This document shows positions 35,193-47,849 of a DNA stretch of 64,000 nt, in pieces. This stretch comes from Phoma sp. XZ068 (Eukaryota; Ascomycota; Dothideomycetes; Pleosporales; Didymellaceae), in the NCBI GenBank assembly GCA_004835665.1, contig RBKR01000025.1:310001-374000 (forward strand), given 5' to 3'. The notes below the pieces were generated by a model, which saw nothing but the letters and a program-made list of their open reading frames with translations, searched no databases and had not been told where the DNA came from. Position numbers and translations under genes: made by a program. The first letter of the stretch is position 1. Each line of letters starts with the position of its first letter.

Positions 35193-36615
35193 GTTACTAA
35201 TATAATTTATTAATAGAGAGGCTATTCTAAGAACTTAAAGGAGAAAAAACCTTCTAAGAAGTTAAAGAAATAAAAAAGTAACTTAAAAGATATAAAGAGG
35301 TTTAAAAAGGCTATAAAGTATAAAAAAAAAGGAGTTCTAACTATAGTAGCCTAAAGAGGCCTAAAAGGTTAAAGCTAAAAGTAAATAACTCTATAGTAAC
35401 CTATTATAAGTATAAAGTAGTAGAATATATTAGACTAAAGTATCTAAACTCTAATAAGTCTAAGAAACCTAAAAAAAAGAAAAACTTAGAAAAAGGTAAA
35501 AAGTAGAAGAATTAAATCTACTTTTTCTTATTTATATTTTTTATATATAAGAGAGTAGAGATCTTAGTACTCTTTATATAGTATTATACTCTTAGCTAGT
35601 ATAGCTACTTATAATAAAAGTAACTATAAAATCTTCTAGACTAATAAAGGCCTTAGTAGATAGAAGCTTCTAGCTTAATTTACTTTTTATAATTATAGTA
35701 AAAAAGTAAAATCTTTATATAGATTCTCTACTTAAATTTCTTATAGAAGGAGTAAATAAGTCTATAATATAAATATATAGTACTATAACTATAAGAATAA
35801 CTATAGTTAACTTATAAGACTATAAAAAGATAAGTAATATACTATTTATAGTTACTAACTTTAAAAGGTACTAACTATATTTAGGCCTACTTTAGATTAA
35901 TATATATTAGCCTAAGATTAACTATACTACTAGATATATACTTTTTAAAGAGATAAAAGCTAAAAGTATAGCTAAGTTCTTTAAAATAGTATTAGAAAAT
36001 ATAGAAGAGTTTAACTATACTATATATAACTTCTAAATAGATATATATACTTATCTTATAGCCTTTACTAGCTAGAATAGGCTAATTTAGCTTAATATAG
36101 ATAAAATATCTATATACTATACTAATTTTATAGATATTATATTAAAAGATAATATATAAAGTTTACTAAACTATAGCTTAAATAATCTAGTAATTAATTT
36201 AGCTAAAGAAACTATACCTCTATATTAGCCCTTATATAGTCTATTAAAAGTAAAGCTAGTAGTATTATATAAATATTTAGTTAACTATATAGCTAAATAC
36301 TAGATTTAATACTTAAGATCTTCTACTAGAGCCCTAATATTATTTATAAAAAAAAAGAATAGTAGTTTATACTTTTATATAGACTTTAGAAGCCTTAATA
36401 AGATAACTATAAAGAACTAGTATATATTACTTTTTATCTTTAAGTCTTTAGATTACCTTTTAAAAGTAAGGGTATTTACTAAACTAGATATTAGAGATAC
36501 CTATTATTAGATTTAAATAAAAGAAGAAGATAAATAAAAGACTATATTCTAGACTAGATATAGTTATTTTAAGTATACTATTATACTCTTTAGCCTAATA
36601 AATATAACTACTTAG
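35193..36615 (+). pseudogene. Inverted internal fragment of a B-family element
   Basis: 1,423 bp that is the reverse complement, with transition differences, of 32561-33984 inside element B. It carries the plus-strand Gag zinc-knuckle remnant (about 35396-35445) and the start of reverse transcriptase. It ends exactly where the next LTR starts at 36616. Confidence 0.8.
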
Positions 36616-37118
36616 TATTAAGGTTATAAACTAAGTAAAGCTTATAAATACTTCTAAGGTTAGTTCTCTAGAATAAGTACTAGTATAGAAAGAAGTTAAT
36701 ATAAATACCTAGTAAAATACTATAATAACTATAGGTTTAATAATAAGTAGTATAGATAGTTAATCTATCTAGCTTAAGAGTTAGAGTTAAGTTCTAATAA
36801 TAAAGTTAATTAATAAAGTTAAATATAATACTATAAGGGCAGTGTTCCTAATTACTATATACTATAATAATTATAGTAGCTTACCTAGCTTACTATAAGC
36901 TATATAAGCTAAGATTACTAAGCTTAATATAAGCTATATAAGCCCTTATATATAGTCTACCTAGCTTACTTACTAAGAGGTAAGCTTATTATATAACCTA
37001 TAATAAAACTACACTATAACTATACTATATAAGAAGCCCTATATAGTTATTATATTAAAGCTATTAGTATTTATAGCTATTAGTATTCTAGTTAGCTAGT
37101 TATAAGTAGATTATAATA
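36616..37118 (-). repeat. A-family LTR variant, reverse orientation
   Basis: 503 bp from TATTAAGG to ATTATAATA. One half matches the A1 LTR; the other half (from about 36868) is a different sequence shared with 37970-38470. This marks a subfamily with another U3/R-like part. No matching target duplication. Confidence 0.7.
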
Positions 37119-37780
37119 TTAACTTAGTAGAATATTTAAGTATTATTAAAGAACTTACTATTAAGTAAAAGTAAGGCCTATATTATATAAACTAAGCTTA
37201 AGAAACTAAGCTAAGATAGAAAGAAAATAGTATTATAATCTTAGAAATACTAAATAGAGGTTAATAATTATAAGCTAGTACTATATAGATATAGTATAGT
37301 TAACCTATATAGGAAAAGATATTATAAGTAAGTATAAATAATAAGTATTATTAGCTACTACTTAGGCAATAATATAAGATTATATATTATAATTAGTCTT
37401 AATATAATTAGTATAATTAGTAATTAGTATAATTAATAATTAGTATAATTAGTGCCCTATAATACTAAGTAATATATATATCTTCTTAGTATATAGAATA
37501 TAGGAATATAACTCTTATAGTTTATATTTAACTTAATTAATATACTTTATTATTAGAATCTCTACCTATATATTAAGATAGATAGATTAATTATCTATAC
37601 TTCTTACTATAACCTAACTTTTAAGATAGATAAATTAACTATCTATACTACTTATTAGTATCTTATAGTTATTATAGTATTTTACTAGGTATCTATACTA
37701 CCTTTCTAGAACTAGTACTTATTCTAGAGAACTAACCTTAGAAGTATTTATAAGCTTTACTTAGGTTTATAACCTTAATA
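37119..37780 (+). repeat. 3' end of an A-family element: interior tail and LTR
   Basis: 37119-37230 matches the last ~110 bp before the right LTR of A1, including the purine tract. 37231-37780 is a 550-bp plus-strand LTR ending AACCTTAATA. The LTR is longer than 496 bp because a segment around 37590-37660 (marked by AAGATAGATAGATTAATTAT) is duplicated. Confidence 0.7.
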
Positions 37781-37969
37781 TAGAGTTATTAGTATATTCT
37801 TTTTTTTTTATTCTATTATAGCTTTATATTTATAGAATTCTTATTAATATTAGATAGGACTATAGCCTTAGGTCTATAGTAACTACTATAAATATTACTA
37901 TAAATATAGTATTCTATATTAAGTTAGTAGTTATTTTTATAGTTTTCTTAATAAACTTAGTTATTTATC
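37781..37969 (-). pseudogene. Small gag fragment of an A-family element
   Basis: About 190 bp whose reverse complement matches the region just before the Gag zinc knuckle of A1 (about 14840-14940). It is a leftover between two LTRs. Confidence 0.5.
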
Positions 37970-38470
37970 TATTAAGGTTATAAACTAAGTAAAGCTTATA
38001 AATACTTCTAAGGTTAGTTCTCTAGAATAAGTACTAGTATAAAAAAGGTTAGTATAGATACCTAGTAAAACACTATAATAACTATAGAGTTAATAATAAG
38101 TAGTATAGATAGTTAATCTATCTAGCTTAAAAGTTAGGTTAAGTTCTAATAATAAAGTTAATTAATAAGGTTAAATATAATACTATAAAGGTAGTATTTC
38201 TAATTACTATATACTATAATAATTATAGTAGCTTATCTAGCTTACTATAAGCTATATAAACTAAGATTACTAAGCTTAATATAAGCTATATAAGCCCTTA
38301 TATATAGTCTACCTAGCTTACTTACTAAGAGGTAAGCTTATTATATAACCTATAATAAAACTATACTATAACTATACTATATAGAAAGCCCTATATAATT
38401 ATTATATTAGAGCTATTAGTATCTATAGCTATTAGTACTCTAGTTAGCTAGTTATAAGTAGATTATAATA
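37970..38470 (-). repeat. A-family LTR variant, reverse orientation (second copy)
   Basis: 501 bp, matching 36616-37118 along its full length including the variant half. Confidence 0.7.
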
Positions 38471-39020
38471 CTATCCTCTCTTCCTCTAGAACTTGCCTTA
38501 AGTTTTATTAGCTATTCTTTATAAGTATAGCCTTACTACTACTTAGTTCCTATTATATTATTATATCCTCTACTGCCTAAAAGTGTCTATATCTTAGTAT
38601 TAAAATCTATTACTATAATACTATTATACTTATTCCTTATAATTATTACTTTGCTTTAGGCTATAATTATTTTATTATACCTTCTATAAACTATCTAAAA
38701 TATACTAAGTATATCTATATTAGATATTTATATATTAACCTTTTCTAAAAGTCTTTAGATAAGATATAGGCTAAATATAAGAATAAGGTAGAAGAAGATA
38801 AAAAGTTATTATCTAAAGTAATTATATAATTACTATATAATAAGAAAATCCTAGCCTAAGTAAAGAATAGAGCTATAAAGAAGGCTAAGTGCCTAGTAAA
38901 TAAGTTAGAGGAGTTAGGTAAAGATATCTATACTAAGAAGATAAACTGCCTTATAGTAGATATACTAGTAAGGTATTCTCCTATAATATAGGCTATACTT
39001 AACTTACTAGATACCTCTAT
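38471..39020 (+). pseudogene. Unidentified degenerate coding fragment
   Basis: Between about 38780 and 39000 one plus-strand frame, read through stops, gives a Lys/Leu/Glu-rich sequence that looks like former coding sequence (for example K-C-L-V-N-K-L-E-E-L-G-K-D). I do not recognise the protein. It has several TGC and TGT codons left, so conversion is incomplete. Confidence 0.35.
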
Positions 39021-40037
39021 AAATTTTAAAATAAGTTTAGTAGTTATTAGTAATTTATAAAGTTTATAACTAGCTCCTATATATTTTCTATATTAGAGTA
39101 GCCTAACTACTTAACTAGGTATTTATTCTTATAGCCTTTCTTTTAGTATTATATTATTTTTTTAACTTCTTACTTAGTCTCTTTTTTAACCTAGTAGTAG
39201 AAGTTCTTTTAGATTAGTATATTAGGGTCTACTAGTTCTAATAGTAATATATAGAATATAGGGTATATCTTAGTATTCTATAGTAGTTTAAGTTAGTAGT
39301 TTATAGGGCTAATTTATCTAGAAATAAAAAATAGTCTAACCTTAATATAATCTAGTTTTTTTATTAGTCTTTATATTTATAAGTTTTTTATAAAGAGATA
39401 GACTTTATCCCCTTCTTTTAGCTAAGGTGCTGTTTTTCTTTTCTAATTAATATAAAAGATTACTTATTATTAAGCTTTATTAATATTTTTAAGTAATTTC
39501 TAGTATACTTTCTTTAGTTTTTATACTAAGGTTATTACTAAATCTATTTAGATATTACTATTAAGAGATCTTATAAAGAGATTTAGATATCTTCTATAAT
39601 TTATAAAGAATAGTATTATACCTATTACTTCTAATAATTTATTATTATATATAATCTATACTATAGGTAATAGTAAGACCTAGTTATTTTACTTTTAGTT
39701 ACTATATATTCTTAAGTATATTTCTATAGTCTAATTTATTCTTTCTATTTATCTATCTATTTATAGATAGTATATAGTTAATAGCTTCTTATTAGTACTA
39801 ATAGCTGCTATAAGTATAGTCTAATAATTTAATATAAATAGCTTATCTCTATTACTAATAATTAACTTTAGTATACTATAGTAATAGATAATTCTATCTA
39901 GAAATACTTATATAAGCTGCTCTATAGTATAACTATATTAAAATAGTATTATTTCTACTACTTTAGTAAACCTATTTACTATAATAAAGATTAAGTTATA
40001 GGAGTATTCTATAATAGAGTTCTTAGAGATTAGTAGT
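39021..40037 (-). pseudogene. Chromovirus copy A'', left part (chromodomain and integrase)
   Basis: Minus-strand chromodomain and integrase remnants matching 26020-27050 and 41220-42230. It is interrupted at 40037 by element C and resumes at 47038. Confidence 0.72.
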
Positions 40038-40581
40038 TATTAAGGTTATATTCTAAGCAAAGCTTATAAATACTTCTAAGGTTAGTTCTCTAGGATAAAT
40101 AGATATATAGTAGATTATAGAGGGTATAGATACTTAGTAAAATACTATAGTAACTATAGATAATAATAAGTAGTATAGAGTAGACTGTATATCTTAAAAG
40201 TTAGGTTATAGTAAGGAGTATAGATAGTTAATCTATCTGTCTTAATGTGTAGGTAGAGATTCTAATAATAAAGTATATTAATTAGGTTAAATATAATGCT
40301 ATAAGGGTAGTGTTCCTAATTACTATATACTAAGAAGATATATATAGTGCTTAGTATTATAATAGCTACTAATTACACTAATTATTAATTATACTAATTA
40401 CTAATTATACTAATTACGCTAAGACTAATTATAACATATAACTTTATATTATTACTTAAGTAGTAACTAATAATACTTATTATTTATACTTACTTATAAT
40501 ACTTTCTTCTATATAGTTTAACTATACTGTACTTAGCTTATAATTATTAACCTTTATTTAGTATTCTCTAGGATTATAATA
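40038..40581 (-). repeat. 3' LTR of element C
   Basis: 544 bp from TATTAAGG to ATTATAATA, matching 46489-47032. Confidence 0.88.
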
Positions 40582-43500
40582 CTATCCTCTTCCTATCTTA
40601 GCTTAGTCTTTTAAGCTTAGTTTATATAATATAGGTCCCCCCTTATTTAATAGTATATTCTCTTAATAATACCTAAATATCTTACTAAGTTAAGTTTAGC
40701 CTATTATTACTGCCTATATAAATTTATTAAGTCCTTTAAAGAGATTATAGTAAAAAAGTGTTTAACCTATAAAAAGTATAAGTAAGTATATAAAGTTTAT
40801 ATTTACTTTAGGAAATATAGTAAATATTTAAAGTATAGGCAGTATTATAATATTTATATAATATAGTTAGAGTTTAAATATTTAGAGACTAAGAAAGAGA
40901 AGCTATAGGTATAGATAAAAGAAAGTTATAAAGTATAAAATAAAGTACTTAAGGCTTCTAAGAAGGTGTTAGAAGAGTTATAGGTTGTATATATATATAA
41001 AGAGTAGTTATACTAATAAATAGATTTACTTAATTATTATATAGAGGAAGTAATTATAGTAGAAAAGTAAAGTATTATTAAGTAGAAGCTAGAGAAAGAG
41101 ATAATTCTCTTAGAGAGTTTTTTAGATAGACTTAGCCTAGCTCTATTATCTAGTATATAGAGTATATTTAAGAGGTAGCTAATTAAGGCTTAGGAAGCTA
41201 ATATAGTGCTTCTTAATTAGTCTTAAAGTCCTTTAACAGCTACTAGTAGTTTATAAGGTTTATAGAAGGTTCTTATATATTTTCTAAATTAGAGTATTTT
41301 AACTACTTAACTAGGTATTTATCCTTGCGTCCTTTTCTTTAATATTATATTATTTTTTTAACTTCTTACTTAGTTTCTTCTTTAACCTAGTAGTAGAAGT
41401 CTTTTTAGATTAGTATATTAGGGTCTGCTAGTTCTAATAGTAATATATAGAATATAGAGTATATTCTAGTATCCTATAGTAGTTTAAGTTAATAGTTTAT
41501 AGGGCTAATTTGCCTAGAAATAAAAAATAGTCTAATCTTAATATAATCTAGTTTTTTTATTAGTCTTTATATTTATAAATTTTTTATAAGGAGATAGACT
41601 TTATCCTTCTTTTTTAGCTAAGGTGCTATTTTTCTTTTCTAATTAATATAAGAGATTACTTATTATTAAGCTTTATTAATATTTTTAAGTAATTTTTAGT
41701 ATACTTCCTTTAGTCTTTATACTAAGGTTATTACTAAATCTATTTAGATATTACTATTAAGAAATCTTATAAAGAGATTTAGGTGTCTTCTATAATTTAT
41801 AAAGAATAGTATTATACCTATTACTTCTAATAGTTTATTATTATATACTATCTATACTATAGGTAATAGCAAGACCTAGTTATCTTACTCTTAGTTACTA
41901 TATATCCTTAAGTATATTTTTATAGTCTAATTTATTCTTTCTATCTATCTGTCTGTTTGTAGATAGTATATAGTTAATAGCTTTTTCTTAGTACTAATAG
42001 CTGCTATAAGTATAGTATAATAGTTTAATATAAATAGCTTATTTCTATTACTAATAATTAATTCTAGTATACTATAGTAATAGATAATTCTATCTAGAAA
42101 TACTTATATAAGCTGCTCTATAGTATAACTATATTAAAATAGTATTATTTCTACTACTTTAGTAAATCTATCTACTATAATAAAGATTAAGTTATAGGTA
42201 TATCCTATAATAGGGTCCTTAGAGATTAGTAGTTATATAATAAAGTCTATTATAATATTTGTCTATAGTACTGTAGGTAGCTCTATTACTTATATTTCTC
42301 TATACTTTATATATATACTATATTTGTTCTGTTAGCAGTTAATATAGTTTTTAATAAACTTAGTAACCTTGTCTTTTATATAGCTAAACTTATAGTATTA
42401 TTTAATAAGTTCTATTATTTATATTATACTAGAGTGTCTATAAAGTAGGTTATTATAGTATTATATAATAATTTCTATTTAAAGTTCTTCTAGTACTACT
42501 ATAGGTATTTATTATTCTTATTAAACTTATATTATATTATTAAGCTACTAGAATAGTTCTAGTAACCTATTCTTATATATCTATAGGATAGTGTGTTCCT
42601 TAATTATTTTTTCTCCTGTAAGATTGTATTGTTAACTTAGTATATTAGCTCTTATATTATTCTTTTCTAAAGTATATATTATCTTAAACTTATATTACTC
42701 TAGAAATTCTAACTATTATACCTATTAGCTATTAAGCTTCTTAGTTATAGTAAAGTATACTAGGTTTTTATAGTCTATAAAGATAGTAAGTTCTAAGCAG
42801 CTCTCTATATAGATTTACTAATACTTTAAAGTATTTACTATTACTATAAGTTCTTTATTATAAATATTATATTATTTTTCTAGTCTAGAAAACTTTCTTA
42901 AGTAATAGGCAATTAGGTACTATTTACTATTGTGTTTCTATAATATATATACTCCTAATACTAGTCCTAAAGTATTAGTTTTAATTTATAGTAGTTTATT
43001 ACTTCTAAATATAACTAATATTAGTAGCTTAATATATACTTACTTAAGTAATTAGAATATATCTTCCTATTCTTACTTCTAATAAAATAGTATATCTTTT
43101 TATATAGGTTTTATAAGTAGTAGAGCTTTCTTAGAATAGTCTTTAATAAAGCATTAGTTAAAGTTAATAAATCTAAGAAATTCTTAAATTCCTTTAACTA
43201 TTATTAGGGTTAGCTAGTCTTTAATAACCTATATTTTCTTTTTACTTATCTTAACTCTATATCTTCCTATAATATAGCTAAGAAATTCTACTTCTTTCTT
43301 ATACTATTTATATTTCTCTAGTTTAAGTTAGAGGTCTGCTTATTCTAAGTAGTTAAGAACTTCTTTTATATAGGTAATATATTTTCTTAATATCTTTAAG
43401 TATACTAAGATATTATTAAGGTAGGCTACTACTGTTCTGTCTAAGTGTACCCTTAGTATATTATTAACTAGTTCTTAATATATAGCTAGTATATTAGTTA

Positions 43501-46488
43501 GCCTAAATAGTATAACTATATACTTATAAAGACTATAATAGGTTCTAAACACTATTTTCTATTTCTTACCTTCCTTTATATATATAAGGTTATATACTCC
43601 TTATAGGTCTAGCGTAGTAAAGTATTATACTCTAGCTAAGTAATCTTATAACTTAGATATATTTAGTAATAGGTACCTATTCTTAATAGTAATATTATTA
43701 AGTTTCTAGTAGTTAATATATAGTTAGTTACTACTATCTTTTTTTAGTATAAAGAGAATAGAGTATCCTATAGGTAATTCTAATTATCTAATAAATCTCT
43801 TCTTAAGGTTCTTATTAATATACTTATAAAGTACTTAGAGTTCCTTTTCTAATAGTCTATATATTAGCCTAAAAGTTAGTGTCTTTTCTTTCTAGAGCTT
43901 AATCTTATAATTCTAGAGTTTATACTATAGTAATACCTTTATAGTCTTCTTATTATAGAAGAGTTCTTTATAACTCTTATATTTATCTAGGATATTAAGA
44001 GGTGTACTATTCTTCTCCTTAACTCTTACTTTATAACCTATAGGGCGTTTAGCGTCTATAGAGTTAACTACTCTATCTTAGTATATCTTATTTAAAGAAA
44101 TATTACTAATCTTCTTCTTATCTACTAGTTATATTATAAACTATATAGGTCTTAATATAGTAGTACTATATCTATATCTAAATAAAAGCTTAAATATCTT
44201 TTAATTAATTCTTAGGTTGTGCTTTTATAACTAGAGAATTTCTAATATAATATTATAGATAGCTATTCTAAAGATATTAAGAGTAAATACCTCTTTATAG
44301 TTTCCTAACTTTAATAGTATATTAGTCTTATAAGTAACTATAAAGTTATCTAGTATTAACTACCTATTAGCTACTTTAAGGATATAGATAATTTCTTTTC
44401 TATATAACTAGAGTTTAGCTTATTTTGCTGCAGCTTCTAAGATATAGCTACCCTCTACTCCTAAGTCTAATATTACTATAAATCTTTGTCTATTAATAAA
44501 GATTAGTAGTTTAGTAAGTAAGTCTACTCTAATAGTATTAATAGTCTTATACTAGAAGCTAGTTAGCATAGGCCTAAAAAATACTACTCTAGTCTAAATC
44601 TATAAACTTCCTTCTTGCTAGTATAGTATATATATTTCTTATTTATATATAGCTACTACTAATATTCTTTATAGGCTTTATTAATAATTATCTATTTATC
44701 TAGAATATCTTTAGGGCGTGTATACTCTAGAAAGTATAATTATATATACTTATTAAATAAGTAATTTAAGTATTATACTTATATATACTAGTACTATTCC
44801 TTCTTATATTATTATATATTAATAGAGAATATTTAGTATCTAACTTTCTTATTATAGTGTTTCTTATACCTATTATATAGGTATTACTCCTATAATATTT
44901 TATAGTAAAATAGGTTTTATTTATTAATTTTATATAATATAGTAGTTTATATTTATAGAGTAATTACTAGTTAAGTAAAGTCTAGTTTATCTTTTTATAG
45001 TAGGTTGTAATTCTAGTATTTAAGCTTAGCTATAGTTATATAGTTTTATTCTACCTATTCTTAGAATTTTTTTTAGCCTAATCTTTATCCTATAGTATAC
45101 TATTTATTAGTTATTACTTAAATTAGCTTAAAGTATTAGAGTTATATAAGAGGTAAGCTTATATATACTTAGCTTCTATTTCCTATATAGCTTATAAGAG
45201 CGCAGGATACTTCTTACTATTATATTATAGGTATTCTTTAAGTAGTTCTAGGGTAAGTTGTCTATAGATAGCGTTATATAATTTATTATTACCTTGCCTA
45301 ATATTCTTATTATACTCCTGCGTTATTAGCTTATTCTTAGAATCTAAAGTCTATATAGTATAAGATTTATAATATAGTGTCTTAGGCTAGGTATAGATTT
45401 CTAGAATTCTAGGTACAGTCTTGTATATATATTCTAGCTTAGAGTCTATAAGAAGTTATCTAATTTCTTTAGTAAGAATTTCCTATTTACTAGTATCTAT
45501 ATTCTTATTATATAAGGTACAGGTAATAATATTAATCTATTAGAAGACCTTATTCTTTAAATAATAGTCCTTAGTAAAGTATTCTAGCTTACTATAGTTA
45601 TAGCAGTTCCTGCTCTTATTCCTATTATTATATTCTTTATTCTTTTTATTCTAATATAGTATAGTAGTAGGTCCTTTATAGATATTAGATAAGTCTATTA
45701 CCTTAGGTCTATAGTATCTACTCTAGGTATTACTATAGATCCTATATCCTGTGTTAGGGTAATAGCTATTTCTATAGCCTCTATAGTAGGTGTTACTATG
45801 CTATTAGTTATATAGTAGTTAAGGTAACTAGGTTATAACTTAAGTATATAGGTTATTATATAATTCTTATTAAAGTTTATAGAGTTAAATATTAATATTA
45901 ATAGCTTTGCTAGTAAGGTTGTTAAGAGTGTTAATCTTTATACTAGTATATATAAGTTTTTCCTTAACCTTAGGCTTTAGTCCTTATTAAAATATTATTA
46001 TTAGTATAGTATTGTCCTAGTCTATATTATAGGCTAAAGCCTAGAATTCTACAGCATAGTTAGCAGCTAAAGTAGTTTAATAAATATACTATATACTATA
46101 TTTAGTAATAACTAGTATATTAGAGACTCTAAAGATTTATTAGATCTTATCTTTAAAGTATTTAAAATTATTAAGCTATATATTATCTTTAAGGGACGTA
46201 GTATTAATTATCTTGTTTTATATAAAGAGCTTAATCTATTTAAATATATTACCTTATATATAGAAAGCTACTAGTTTAACCTTTTAGTCCTTATTAATAG
46301 TTATACCTTAGAAAGTAAAGAAAAGGTTAAACTAGAGCAGCTAGTCCTTAAGCTTAGATTAATCTCTATAGTAAAGGTCTAGTTTAGCAACCTTAAGTCT
46401 ATAACTTACTAGTCCTATATTAGTTATAGCAGAGGTACTATTAATAATATAATCTTCTAATATATTGCTTATTTTAGGGTATTTAAAA
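40582..46488 (-). pseudogene. Degenerate gag-pol of element C
   Basis: Read on the minus strand: a Gag zinc knuckle at about 45570-45620 with one Cys still encoded (N-C-Y-N-Y), a reverse transcriptase with V-V-A-Y-L-N-N-I-L-V-Y at about 43390-43460, RNase H around 42780-42950, integrase around 41640-42560, and a chromodomain at about 41295-41370. Stops interrupt every domain, but longer runs of intact codons remain than in A1. Not functional. Confidence 0.8.
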
Positions 46489-47032
46489 TATTAAGGTTAT
46501 ATTCTAAGTAAAGCTTATAAATACTTCTAAGGTTAGTTTTCTAGAATAAACAGATATATAGTAGATTATAGAGAGTATAGATACTTAGTAAAATACTATA
46601 GTAACTATAGGTAATAATAAGTAGTATAGAGTAGACTGTCTATCTTAAAAGTTAAGTTATAGTAAAGAGTATAGATAGTTAATCTATCTGTCTTAACGTG
46701 TAGGTAGAGATTCTAATAATAAAGTATATTAATTAGGTTAAATATAATGCTATAAGAGTAGTATTCCTAATTACTATATACTAAGAAGATATATATAGTG
46801 CTTAGTATTATAATAGCTACTAATTACACTAATTATTAATTATACTAATTACTAATTATACTAATTACGCTAAGACTAATTATAACATATAACTTTATAT
46901 TATTACCTAAGTAGTAACTAATAATACTTATTATTTATACTTACTTATAATACTTTCTTCTGTGTAGTTTAACTATGCTGTACTTAGCCTATAATTATTA
47001 ACCTTTGTTTAGTATTCTCTAGAATTATAATA
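46489..47032 (-). repeat. 5' LTR of element C
   Basis: 544 bp, equal in length to the left LTR and flanked by the GTAGT duplicate at 47033-47037. Confidence 0.88.
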
Positions 47033-47037
47033 GTAGT

Positions 47038-47231
47038 TATATAATAAAATCTATTATAATATTTGTCTATAGTACTATTAGTAGCTCTATTACTTATATT
47101 TCTCTATACTTTATATATATACTATATTTATTCTATTAGTAATTAATATAGTTCTTAATAAACTTAGTAACCTTGTCTTTTATATAGCTAAACTTATAGT
47201 ATTATCTAATAAGTTCTATTGTTTATATTAT
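47038..47231 (-). pseudogene. Chromovirus copy A'', right part
   Basis: About 190 bp of integrase sequence that continues copy A'' from 40037; it matches 42240-42430 inside C. It stops near 47231, where unrelated sequence begins. Confidence 0.7.
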
Positions 47232-47849
47232 ACTATATTAGGAAAAATATTTTTAGTGCTAAAAGTATATAATTATAGTATAGTACTATAGGCAATAGTA
47301 TAACTAGGATAAAGATTGCATCTATAGAGCTAAAACTATATATATATTAAAGGGTGCCTATAAATTTAAAATAATCCCTATTAGCACCTTTTATAGTACT
47401 TGCCTTCTATATTATAGGTAATCCCTATATAATCCTTGTATAGAAATTAAAGCGCTAGAATAATTATTTAATATTTAGCTTATAACCTTAACAACCCTAA
47501 CAACCCTAATAATACTATAATATTTTAAAAACAGCTATAATATCTATGCTACCCCTACTACATACTTAAAAAACCTATACTATCTATAATAGGCCTACTA
47601 TATCTAGAGATTACTTACTTTAGAATTACTATATTATTATATAGGGCTTAATATACTATAGATTTTCTACTTATACTATACCCTATAGTACAGACTAAGC
47701 CTACTATTCCCTACTTACCTACTACTACTACTTATACTATAAGCAGAGTATATTTTAGACCTTAATATTAATTAATTACAAGACATTAATTTAAGTTATC
47801 TAACTTTCTTTATATTTATAGTATATAGTTTAGATATTAATTATAATAG
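47232..47849. other. AT-rich DNA without recognisable genes
   Basis: Less strictly CA/TG-poor than the DNA to the left. It contains a small AACAACCCT tandem (about 47490-47512). I see no gene. Confidence 0.4.

Larger units (their letters stand above)
40038..47032 (-). mobile_element. Full-length chromovirus C nested in A''
   Basis: A 6,995-bp minus-strand element with two 544-bp LTRs and an exact 5-bp target duplication GTAGT (40033-40037 and 47033-47037). The sequence on both sides is continuous integrase of copy A'', proving nesting. It keeps more TG, CA and CG than A1 or B, so it is younger or less heavily mutated. Confidence 0.9.

Noticed and set aside
27786..35197. Target-site duplication for element B
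   Set aside because: The flanking pentamers GTAGC and GTTAC differ at two positions in ways RIP alone does not explain, so no duplication is claimed.
47485..47515. Telomere-like CCCTAA repeats
   Set aside because: The tandem reads AACAACCCT twice, not a run of CCCTAA units, so it is not a telomere or interstitial telomere tract.
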